A stretch of DNA of 64,000 nucleotides, from the NCBI RefSeq assembly GCF_009760925.1, contig NZ_VRLV01000022.1, forward strand, positions 1-64,000. Reading direction: 5' to 3'. A model generated the notes under the pieces. The model was not told where the DNA came from. It was given only the letters and a program-made list of their open reading frames with translations, and searched no databases. The DNA is from Nonomuraea typhae. GTDB lineage: Bacteria > Actinomycetota > Actinomycetes > Streptosporangiales > Streptosporangiaceae. The position numbers and the translations under genes were made by a program. Position 1 is the stretch's first letter; each line of letters opens with the position of its first letter. Positions 34,500-41,253 of the stretch are shown one piece after another.

Positions 34500-35162
34500 A
34501 TGAACCCTGAGCCCGGCGAGTTCACGTCCATGCTCACCCCCGCCGAGACGACCGCGCTGCATGCGGCGGGGCGGCCGCGGAAGTGGGAGCGCGGCGCCAC
34601 GGTCATGACCGAGGGCGACGTTTCCGACTGGGTGCTGCTGCTGACCGAGGGGCGGGTGAAGTGTTCCTCGCACACCAGCAGCGGCACCGAGGTGGTGCTG
34701 GCGATTCGCGGGCCCGGGGCGTTGATCGGCGAGATGTCGGCGATCGACGGATCGCCGCGCTCGACCACGGTGACCTCGCTGGAGCCGATCGCGGGCATCG
34801 TGGTGCAGGACTTCACCGGGTACCTGCGCGAGCACGGGCGGGTGGCGGTGCTGCTCATGCAGCTGGTCACCGCGAAGTTGCGCGACAGCGACCGCAAGCG
34901 GATCGAGTACGGCGCCTTCGACACGACCGGGCGGGTGGCGACGCGGCTGATCGAGCTGGCCGAGCGCTATGGCGAGAAGACCAATGCCGGGGTGCGGGTG
35001 GCGCTGCCGCTGTCGCAGGACGAGCTGGCCGGTTGGACCGGCGCCTCGCGGGAGGCGGTCAGCAAGGCGCTGCGCTCGTTGCGCGACCGCGGGCTGATCG
35101 AGACCGGGCGGCGCCGGGTGGTCATCCACGACCTGGAGGGGCTGCGCAAGCGGGCCAGGTGA
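34500..35162 (+). CDS. crp: CRP/FNR family transcription factor with cAMP-binding pocket
   Basis: A 220-residue regulator. The N-terminal cyclic-nucleotide domain has the phosphate-binding cassette GALIGEMSAIDGSPRSTTV, with the Glu and Arg that hold cAMP in Crp. A dimerisation helix follows, then the winged HTH (LPLSQDELAGWTGASREAVS). No FNR-type cysteines are present. It lies 33 bp downstream of the cyclase gene in the same direction, so the pair probably forms a cAMP synthesis-and-response unit. A second, core Crp elsewhere in the genome is likely. The ATG at 34500 has no strong Shine-Dalgarno. Confidence 0.87.
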   Translation: MNPEPGEFTSMLTPAETTALHAAGRPRKWERGATVMTEGDVSDWVLLLTEGRVKCSSHTSSGTEVVLAIRGPGALIGEMSAIDGSPRSTTVTSLEPIAGIVVQDFTGYLREHGRVAVLLMQLVTAKLRDSDRKRIEYGAFDTTGRVATRLIELAERYGEKTNAGVRVALPLSQDELAGWTGASREAVSKALRSLRDRGLIETGRRRVVIHDLEGLRKRAR

Positions 35163-35180
35163 GGCCCCGGGGATAAAGCG

Positions 35181-35197
35181 GACGTACGTCGTACGTC
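35181..35197. promoter_or_regulatory. Palindrome in front of the MFS gene
   Basis: GACGTAC and GTACGTC (35181-35187 and 35191-35197) flank GTC. The segment contains TACGTCGTAC, a 10-mer that also occurs in the TetR operator at 37918-37927, suggesting that the same repressor may read both. A CATAGT -10-like box follows at 35198-35203. Confidence 0.5.
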
Positions 35198-35208
35198 ATA
35201 GTGGAGGC

Positions 35209-36651
35209 ATGGTCGCGGTCTCCCCCGATTACGCCAGCCGCCTCCGCTACGCCTGGCGGGTCGTCTCGGTCACCAGCCTGGGCCTCATCCTCATCGGCAT
35301 CGCCGGCAGCACGCTCAACGTCGCCCTGCCCGCGGTCGTGCGGCACTTCCGGGCCGGGCCGTTCGAGTCGGGGTGGATCCTGCTGGCGTTCCTGCTGGTC
35401 AGTACGGCCAGCCTGGTGTTCTTCGGGCGCGTGGCCGACCTGCTCGGCCGGCGCGAGATCTACCTGACCGGCTTCGCCCTGTTCACGGCCGCCTCCCTGC
35501 TGGCCGGATTCGCGCCGGACGTGTGGTTCCTGATCGCCATGCGGGCCGTCCAGGCCATCGGCGCCGCCATGATCCTGGCCAACGGGACCGTCATCATCAC
35601 CGACGCCTTCCCGCCCGACCGGCTCAGCCAGGGCATGGGCGTCTACATCGGCACCCTCTCGGTCGCCCAGCTCGCCGGGCCCACCCTCGGCGGCCTCATC
35701 GCCGAGACCGCCGGCTGGCAGTGGATCTTCTGGGTGAACGTGCCCGCCGGCGTGCTCGCCCTCGTGTGGGGCGCGATGACCCTGCGCAAGATGCCCAGGG
35801 GCCCGCGCGAGCCGGTGGACGCGCTGGGCAACGCCCTCGTCTTCGCCGCGCTGTCCGCGGTCCTGCTGGCCCTGTCGGAGGCCGGATCCCGCGGCCCCGC
35901 CAGCCCCGTGGTCCTGACCGGCGCCGCCATCTTCGTGGTGCTCGCCCCGTTGATCGTGGTCGTGGAACGGCGGGCCTCCCATCCGGTCCTGAACATGACG
36001 TTGTTCACCGGCCGCATGCTGGCCTGCGCCAACCTGGCCTCGTTCTGCAACGCGCTGGCCAGGTCGGCGCTGATCCTCGTGGTGGCCCTGTACTTCCAGG
36101 CGGCGCGCGGGGCGGACGCCTTCACCGCGGGCCTGAGCGTGCTCCCCCTCCCCGTCGGCATGGGCCTGGCCTCCCCCATCGCCGGCGCCCTGGGCAGGCG
36201 GCTCTCCCCGTACACGCTGGCCATCGTCGGCTCGGCTTTCAGCGCCCTGGGCCTCGGCGTCCTGACGCTCACGGCCGACCCGGCCACGCCGTACGGGCTC
36301 ATCGGGGTCGGCCTGTTCCTGGCCGGCTGCGGCAGCGGCACCTTCCTGACCGGCAACACCACCCAGGTCATGACCGCCCTGCCCAGCGGAAGCCTCGGGG
36401 TGGTGAACGGCTTCCGCATCATGATCATGAACGTGGGCTTCGTGCTGAGCGTGGGCCTGTCGCTGAGCCTGATCACCAGCTCCGTGGGCCCCGCCCTCCG
36501 CAACCAGGTGTACGCGGCGACGCTGTCCCAGCTCTCCCCGGTGGCCGTGGACCAGCTCATGACCGGCTTCCAGCGCACCTACGCGGTCCTGTTCACCGTC
36601 GCCCTCCTCGGCACCGCCTTGTCGGCCTTCGCGCGGACACCGAAGGTGTAA
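35209..36651 (+). CDS. MFS drug exporter, DHA2 (14-helix) family
   Basis: A 480-residue transporter with about 14 hydrophobic segments. The motif A loop is RVADLLGRREIYL and motif C is GPTLGGLIAE; AGSTLNVALPAVVRHF is the DHA2 helix-1 signature. It probably expels hydrophobic drugs or a metabolite by proton antiport; the substrate is unknown. The ATG at 35209 follows GTGGAGG. It has no adjacent regulator of its own, but its upstream palindrome shares sequence with the TetR operator 2.7 kb away. Confidence 0.87.
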   Translation: MVAVSPDYASRLRYAWRVVSVTSLGLILIGIAGSTLNVALPAVVRHFRAGPFESGWILLAFLLVSTASLVFFGRVADLLGRREIYLTGFALFTAASLLAGFAPDVWFLIAMRAVQAIGAAMILANGTVIITDAFPPDRLSQGMGVYIGTLSVAQLAGPTLGGLIAETAGWQWIFWVNVPAGVLALVWGAMTLRKMPRGPREPVDALGNALVFAALSAVLLALSEAGSRGPASPVVLTGAAIFVVLAPLIVVVERRASHPVLNMTLFTGRMLACANLASFCNALARSALILVVALYFQAARGADAFTAGLSVLPLPVGMGLASPIAGALGRRLSPYTLAIVGSAFSALGLGVLTLTADPATPYGLIGVGLFLAGCGSGTFLTGNTTQVMTALPSGSLGVVNGFRIMIMNVGFVLSVGLSLSLITSSVGPALRNQVYAATLSQLSPVAVDQLMTGFQRTYAVLFTVALLGTALSAFARTPKV

Positions 36652-36668
36652 TACAAAACGTGTTACAC
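36646..36668. promoter_or_regulatory. Operator of the toxin-antitoxin pair
   Basis: GTGTAATAC (36646-36654) and GTGTTACAC (36660-36668) form an inverted repeat with one mismatch and a five-base AAAAC spacer. A TACACT -10-like box (36664-36669) overlaps it, seven bases before the antitoxin ATG. This is the expected site of autorepression by the ribbon-helix-helix antitoxin. Confidence 0.65.
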
Positions 36669-36675
36669 TGAGTGC

Positions 36676-36900
36676 ATGGGGACGCTCAACGTGCGCACCG
36701 ATGAGGCCATGGAAACCGCTCTGCGCGCCCTGGCAGGGGACAGTCGCAGCAGGTCAGAGGCAGTTCGCTATGCGATCATGCGAGCCTACAAAGAGCTTCT
36801 GCTCGAGCAGGCGCAGGAGGATGCCGAGAGGCTACGCAACGATGCCGACGATCAGGCTGAGATGCTGGCCATCCAGCGCTTCATGGGAGTCGCGGAGTGA
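36676..36900 (+). CDS. Ribbon-helix-helix antitoxin (MazE-like)
   Basis: A 74-residue protein. The N-terminal strand and two helices (TLNVRTDEAMETALRALAG, SRSEAVRYAIMRAY) form a ribbon-helix-helix DNA-binding domain. The acidic helical tail (EQAQEDAERLRNDADDQAE) should cover the toxin. It overlaps the toxin gene by 4 bp (GTGA). It is probably degraded under stress and represses its own promoter through the inverted repeat just upstream. The leader is only a few bases, so the message may be leaderless. Confidence 0.82.
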   Translation: MGTLNVRTDEAMETALRALAGDSRSRSEAVRYAIMRAYKELLLEQAQEDAERLRNDADDQAEMLAIQRFMGVAE

Positions 36901-37217
36901 TCTTCCGCGGAGCGATCCGCGAGGTGAAACCCTTTACCGGTGGTCGCGGCCATGAACAGCAAGGGAAGCGGTACGGAATAGTGATTCAGTCCGGCCGGTT
37001 CGCGACGAGCACCGTGACCGTGGCGTTGACCTCGACAAGTGCCGGTCCCGCGATCTACCGACCCGAGATCGAGTTCGATGGCGTCAAGACCCGGGTCCTT
37101 ACCGACCAGATCTACTCGGTGGACCCGAGCAGACTCGGCCTTTTCAAGGGCGGCCTTGAGCCGCACGAGATCGCCGACCTGGACCGTGCGCTCATGCTCA
37201 AACTCGGCCTCTTCTGA
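36897..37217 (+). CDS. mazF: MazF/PemK-type toxin (endoribonuclease)
   Basis: A 106-residue PemK/MazF fold protein: FRGAIREVKPF, then RYGIVIQSGRFATSTVTVALTS and RVLTDQIYSVDPSRLG match the family strands. The substrate loop is expected in the GGRGHEQQGKRY region. It would cleave mRNA when free of the antitoxin encoded just upstream. The usual PxRGDIW opening is replaced by IFRGAIREV, so the variant is divergent. It starts at a GTG inside the antitoxin stop. Confidence 0.8.
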   Translation: MIFRGAIREVKPFTGGRGHEQQGKRYGIVIQSGRFATSTVTVALTSTSAGPAIYRPEIEFDGVKTRVLTDQIYSVDPSRLGLFKGGLEPHEIADLDRALMLKLGLF

Positions 37218-37225
37218 GGCCCTGG

Positions 37226-37882
37226 TCATGCCTTCGCGCGGGCCAGGGCCTCGATGCCGGCAAGGATGAGTTCCATGCCGAAGGAGTCGTAGAGGGCGGG
37301 GTCCATGTCGCCGACCATGGGGGCGGCCATCTCCACCAGGTGCGGGTAGCGGTCGGCGGGCAGGGACTGCAGGCCGAGGCGCTTGACCCGGAGGACCTCC
37401 TTGACCTGCTCCGGGGTGCGGCCGGTGCGGAGGTGGACCGGGGCGTCGGCGATGGCGATGGCGCTCTGGAGGATGTACTTGGTGATCAGGCAGCTTTCCT
37501 CCACGTCGAACCCGGCGGCGCGGGCCAGGCCGAGGGTGTGGTCCCAGACGACCAGGAAGCTGGGGACCTGGGTCTGGTCGATCTGTTCCAGGACGGTTTT
37601 GGCGCAGGGGTAGCGGCGCAGCGTTCTGATCAGGCCCTGGGTCAGCTCACGTAGCTGGTCCAGCCAGGGGCGGCCGTCGTCGGGCGCGACGGCGAAGCCG
37701 GCGATCAGGTGGTCGGCCATGCCGGTGAGCAGTTGTTCCTTGTTCTTGAAGTGCCAGTAGAGCGCCATGGGCGTGACGCCCAGGTCGGTGGCCAGGCGTC
37801 TGATGGTGACCGCCTCGAGCCCTTCGCCGTCACCGATCTCCAGGGCCCTTTCGACGATCGCTTCGGCGCTCAGTTTTCCCAT
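37226..37882 (-). CDS. TetR family repressor
   Basis: A 218-residue regulator. The N-terminal HTH is IRRLATDLGVTPMALYWHFKNKEQLL. The C-terminal domain (residues 75-218) is a TetR-class ligand domain. It is divergent from the DHA2 exporter at 37955, with operator half-sites between, the classical repressor/efflux arrangement. The ATG at 37882 or the GTG one codon earlier is the start; TATAGT on the minus strand (37894-37899) places the message start at about the GTG, so it may be leaderless. It ends eight bases after the convergent toxin gene. Confidence 0.87.
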   Translation of the reverse strand: MGKLSAEAIVERALEIGDGEGLEAVTIRRLATDLGVTPMALYWHFKNKEQLLTGMADHLIAGFAVAPDDGRPWLDQLRELTQGLIRTLRRYPCAKTVLEQIDQTQVPSFLVVWDHTLGLARAAGFDVEESCLITKYILQSAIAIADAPVHLRTGRTPEQVKEVLRVKRLGLQSLPADRYPHLVEMAAPMVGDMDPALYDSFGMELILAGIEALARAKA

Positions 37883-37894
37883 CACGGTTGACAA

Positions 37895-37943
37895 CTATAC
37901 GCCGTACAAGTTCTCCTATACGTCGTACAAGTACGGCGTATAG
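37895..37943. promoter_or_regulatory. Three-half-site TetR operator region
   Basis: Half-sites TATACGCCGTAC (37896-37907) and TATACGTCGTAC (37917-37928) are direct repeats 21 bp apart. An inverted copy, GTACGGCGTATA (37931-37942), faces the second across AA, making a 26-bp near-perfect palindrome. Both the tetR -10 (37894-37899) and the exporter's ribosome site (GGAAGG, 37943-37948) abut it, so one repressor could shut both genes. Confidence 0.8.
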
Positions 37944-37954
37944 GAAGGTACGGC

Positions 37955-39364
37955 ATGCGCAGGCGATGGGTGCTGGGCGCGGTGACGCTCGGGTCTTTCA
38001 TGACCTATCTCGACAACAACGTGCAGAACGTGGCGTTGCCCACGATCCAGCGGGAGCTCGGGCTCACGCTCGCGGGGCTGGAGTGGGTCACGACGGCCTA
38101 CATCCTCCTTTTCGCCGGGCTCATGCTGGCCGGGGGCAGGCTGGCCGATCTGTTCGGGGCGCGGCGGGTGTTTCTCGGCGGGCTGGCGGTCTTCACCCTC
38201 GCCTCGCTGGTCGCGGGGCTGGCCACCACCGGGACCATGCTGATCGCGGCCAGGGCCGTGCAGGGCGTGGGCGCGGCGCTGCTCACGCCGGCCGCGCTGG
38301 CGCTGTTGTCACAGGTCTTCCCCGAGCCCGCCGAACGCGGGCGGGCCGTCGGCATCTGGAGCGCCGCGGGCGCGCTGTCCATGGCGCTCGGGCCGGTCGC
38401 CGGCGGCTTCATCAGCGAGAGCCTGCACTGGAGCTGGATCTACCTGATCAACGTGCCCATCGGGGCCGGTGCGCTCTGGGTGGCCCATCGGTCGCTGCCG
38501 TCCGCGCAGATCCGGGTACGGCACCGCCTCGACCTGCCCGGGCTGGCCGGCTCCACCGTCGCCCTGTTCGCGCTGACCTACGCGCTCATCGAGGGGCCGG
38601 TGGCCGGGTGGACGGCGCCGGTGATCCTCGGCTCCTTCGCCGTCGCCGCCCTGGCCGCCGGGGTCTTCCTCGTCGTCGAGACCCGCTCGGACGAGCCGAT
38701 GATCGACCTGTCGTTGTTCCGCTCCCGGGTGTTCGGCGGCGGGTTGCTGAGCATGGGCGTGTGGTCGTTCGGCGTGTTCGGCATCTACTTCTTCAGCGCG
38801 CTCTGGCTGCAGAACGTGCTCGGTTTCTCCCCCACGCAGGCCGGGGCCGCGTTCGTGCCGATGGCGCTGCTCATGGCGGTCGTCGCCGTCCTGTCACAGC
38901 GGCTGGCCGCCGCGATCGGCATCGGCCCGGCCGTGGCGCTCGGCCTCGTGCTGATGGCGGCGGCCATCTTCATGCTCTCCGGCGTCGGCGCCGGCGGCGG
39001 GTACGGCGACGTGCTGCCCTGGTTCCTGCTCTACGGGCTGGGCGGCGGCATGCTGGTGCCGCTGACCGCGGCCATCCTGGGCGCCCTGCCGGAGGGCCGC
39101 GGCGGCGTCGCCTCCGGGGTGCTGAACGTCTCCCGTGAGGTGTTCGGGCTGCTCGGCATCACCGTCCTCGGCGCGATCCTCACCTCCCGGCAGAGCGGCA
39201 GCGGCCTGGCGCCGCTGGCCGCCTTCCTCGACGCCTACCAGTTCACGCTGGTGATCGCGGCGGCGATCGTGCTGGCGGGGGTGCCGGTGAGCCTGTTCGC
39301 GCTCCGGCGGGGCCGTACCCGGAGCCTTCACGCGGCCTCGGAGATGGCCGGGTCGGCGAACTGA
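37955..39364 (+). CDS. MFS drug exporter, DHA2 family, TetR-controlled
   Basis: A 469-residue transporter with about 14 helices. LGSFMTYLDNNVQNVALPTIQREL is the DHA2 helix-1 region (Asp in YLDNNVQNVALP); GGRLADLFGARRVF is motif A; and ALGPVAGGFISES is motif C. It probably exports a drug or metabolite that releases the divergent TetR. The ATG at 37955 has GGAAGG six bases upstream. Its 3' end overlaps the convergent ABC exporter gene by 37 bp. Confidence 0.88.
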   Translation: MRRRWVLGAVTLGSFMTYLDNNVQNVALPTIQRELGLTLAGLEWVTTAYILLFAGLMLAGGRLADLFGARRVFLGGLAVFTLASLVAGLATTGTMLIAARAVQGVGAALLTPAALALLSQVFPEPAERGRAVGIWSAAGALSMALGPVAGGFISESLHWSWIYLINVPIGAGALWVAHRSLPSAQIRVRHRLDLPGLAGSTVALFALTYALIEGPVAGWTAPVILGSFAVAALAAGVFLVVETRSDEPMIDLSLFRSRVFGGGLLSMGVWSFGVFGIYFFSALWLQNVLGFSPTQAGAAFVPMALLMAVVAVLSQRLAAAIGIGPAVALGLVLMAAAIFMLSGVGAGGGYGDVLPWFLLYGLGGGMLVPLTAAILGALPEGRGGVASGVLNVSREVFGLLGITVLGAILTSRQSGSGLAPLAAFLDAYQFTLVIAAAIVLAGVPVSLFALRRGRTRSLHAASEMAGSAN

Positions 39365-41208
39365 GTGCGGTAGAGCTCCTCGTAGCGTCCGCCGAGGGCC
39401 AGCAGCTCCTCGTGGGTGCCCCGCTCGGCCACCCGGCCGTCCTCGATCACCAGGATGAGGTCGGCGGCGCGGATCGTGGACAGGCGGTGCGCGATCACCA
39501 CCGCGGTGCGGCCGTCGAGCGCCTCGGCCAGCGCCGCCTGCACGGCCGCCTCGTTGGTGGAGTCGAGGGCGGCGGTGGCCTCGTCCAGGATCACGACCTG
39601 GGGCTTGGCCAGCAGGAGGCGGGCGATGGTCAGCCGCTGGCGCTCGCCGCCGGACAGGCGGTAGCCGCGCTCGCCGACGACGGTGTCCAGCTGGTCGGGC
39701 AGCGACTCGATCAGCCCGGCCAGGCGGGCCCTGCGCAGGGCGTCCCACATCTCGTCCTCGGTGGCCTCCGGACGGGCGAAGAGCAGGTTGCCGCGGATCG
39801 TGTCGTGGAACAGGTGACCGTCCTGGGTGACCATGCCCAGGGTCCGCCGGATGGAGTCGGCGCTCAGCTCACGCACGTCCACGCCGCCGAGCCGTACCTG
39901 ACCCGCGTCCACGTCGTAGAGGCGGGGCAGGAGCTGCGCGATCGTCGACTTGCCCGCGCCCGAGGAGCCCACGAGCGCGACCATCTGGCCGGGCTCGGCG
40001 GTGAAGGAGATGCCGTGCAGCACCTGCTCGCCGCCGCGGGTGTCGAGCGTCGCGACCTCCTCCAGGGAGGCGAGCGAGACCTTGTCGGCCGACGGGTAGG
40101 CGAAGCGCACGTCGTCGAACTCCACCCGCGCGGGTCCTTCGGGTACGGCACGCGCCCCCGGCTTGTCCTTGATCAGCGGCTCCAGGTCGAGCACCTCGAA
40201 GACGCGCTCGAAGCTGACCAGGGCGCTCATCACGTCCACGCGGGCGCTGGCCAGGTTGGTCAGCGGCGCGTACAGGCGGGTCAGCAGCAGCGCCAGCGCC
40301 ACCACCGAGCCGGGGTCGAGCTGGCCGCGCAGCGCGTAGAAGCCGCCGAGGCCGTAGACCAGGGAGAGCGCGAGCGCGGAGACGAGCGTGAGGGCGGTGA
40401 CGAAGACGTACTGGGTCATGGCGGTGCGCACGCCGATGTCGCGCACCCTCCTGGCCCGGGCGGCGAACTCGGCCGACTCCCTGGCCGGGCGGCCGAACAG
40501 CTTCACCAGCGTCGCGCCTGGCGCGGAGAACCGCTCGGTCATCTGGGTGCTCATGGCCGCGTTGTGGTCGGCGGCCTCGCGGCGCAGCCCGGCGATCTTG
40601 ACGCCCATGCGCCGGGCGGGCAGCACGAACACCGGCAGCAGGATCAGCGCCAGCAGCGTGATCTGCCACGAGATGCCGATCATGACGGTCAGCGTGAGCA
40701 CGAGCGTGACCACGTTGCCGGCGACGCTGGACAGCGTGTCGGTGAAGGCCCGCTGGGCGCCGATCACGTCGTTGTTGAGGCGGCTGACCAGGGCGCCGGT
40801 GCGGGTCCTGGTGAAGAAGGCGACCGGCATGCGCTGGACGTGGTCGAAGACCGCCGTGCGCAGGTCGAGGATGAGGCCCTCGCCCAGGCCCGCCGACAAC
40901 CAGCGGCTGATCAGGCCGAGGCCCGCCTCGGCCAGCGCCAGGCCGGCGATGAGGACGGCGAGGCCGACCACGGTGCCGAGTGGTTCGGCCTTGACGATGG
41001 CGTCCACCACCCGCCCCGCGAGCACGGGCCCGAGCACGGCCATGCCCGCCATCACCACGCTGAGCACCAGATACACGGTGATCCTGCGGCGGTGAGGGCG
41101 GGCGAAGGCGCCTATGCGTTTCAGCGTTTCCTTGGACAGGGGCCTGCGGTCACGCTGGTTGTTGTTCATCGAGTAAAGCTGGTGCCACGCGGTCATCTCC
41201 ATGCTCAT
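39328..41208 (-). CDS. ABC exporter, fused permease-ATPase (type IV)
   Basis: A 626-residue half-transporter: six transmembrane helices (residues about 40-340) and an ATPase domain with Walker A (LVGSSGAGKSTIAQLL), signature LSGGERQRLTIAR and Walker B (VVILDEATAALDS). It works as a homodimer or with a partner not in this window. It probably exports a hydrophobic compound. The ATG at 41208 lies seven bases after the -10 of a SoxR-like promoter, so the message is likely leaderless. The control site suggests induction by redox-active compounds. Confidence 0.88.
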   Translation of the reverse strand: MSMEMTAWHQLYSMNNNQRDRRPLSKETLKRIGAFARPHRRRITVYLVLSVVMAGMAVLGPVLAGRVVDAIVKAEPLGTVVGLAVLIAGLALAEAGLGLISRWLSAGLGEGLILDLRTAVFDHVQRMPVAFFTRTRTGALVSRLNNDVIGAQRAFTDTLSSVAGNVVTLVLTLTVMIGISWQITLLALILLPVFVLPARRMGVKIAGLRREAADHNAAMSTQMTERFSAPGATLVKLFGRPARESAEFAARARRVRDIGVRTAMTQYVFVTALTLVSALALSLVYGLGGFYALRGQLDPGSVVALALLLTRLYAPLTNLASARVDVMSALVSFERVFEVLDLEPLIKDKPGARAVPEGPARVEFDDVRFAYPSADKVSLASLEEVATLDTRGGEQVLHGISFTAEPGQMVALVGSSGAGKSTIAQLLPRLYDVDAGQVRLGGVDVRELSADSIRRTLGMVTQDGHLFHDTIRGNLLFARPEATEDEMWDALRRARLAGLIESLPDQLDTVVGERGYRLSGGERQRLTIARLLLAKPQVVILDEATAALDSTNEAAVQAALAEALDGRTAVVIAHRLSTIRAADLILVIEDGRVAERGTHEELLALGGRYEELYRTQFADPAISEAA

Positions 41209-41215
41209 GGAGACG

Positions 41216-41246
41216 ACGGTAAGAGCTCAACCTTACTTGAGGTCAA
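41216..41246 (-). promoter_or_regulatory. SoxR/MerR-type promoter with 19-bp spacer
   Basis: On the minus strand, TTGACC (41241-41246) and TACCGT (41216-41221) are separated by 19 bp, the long spacer typical of MerR-family promoters. The spacer region holds CCTCAAGTAAGGTTGAGC, which matches the E. coli SoxR box CCTCAAGTTAACTTGAGG at 14 of 18 positions with the same half-site spacing. No soxR gene lies in the window. Confidence 0.65.
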
Positions 41247-41253
41247 GCGAATT

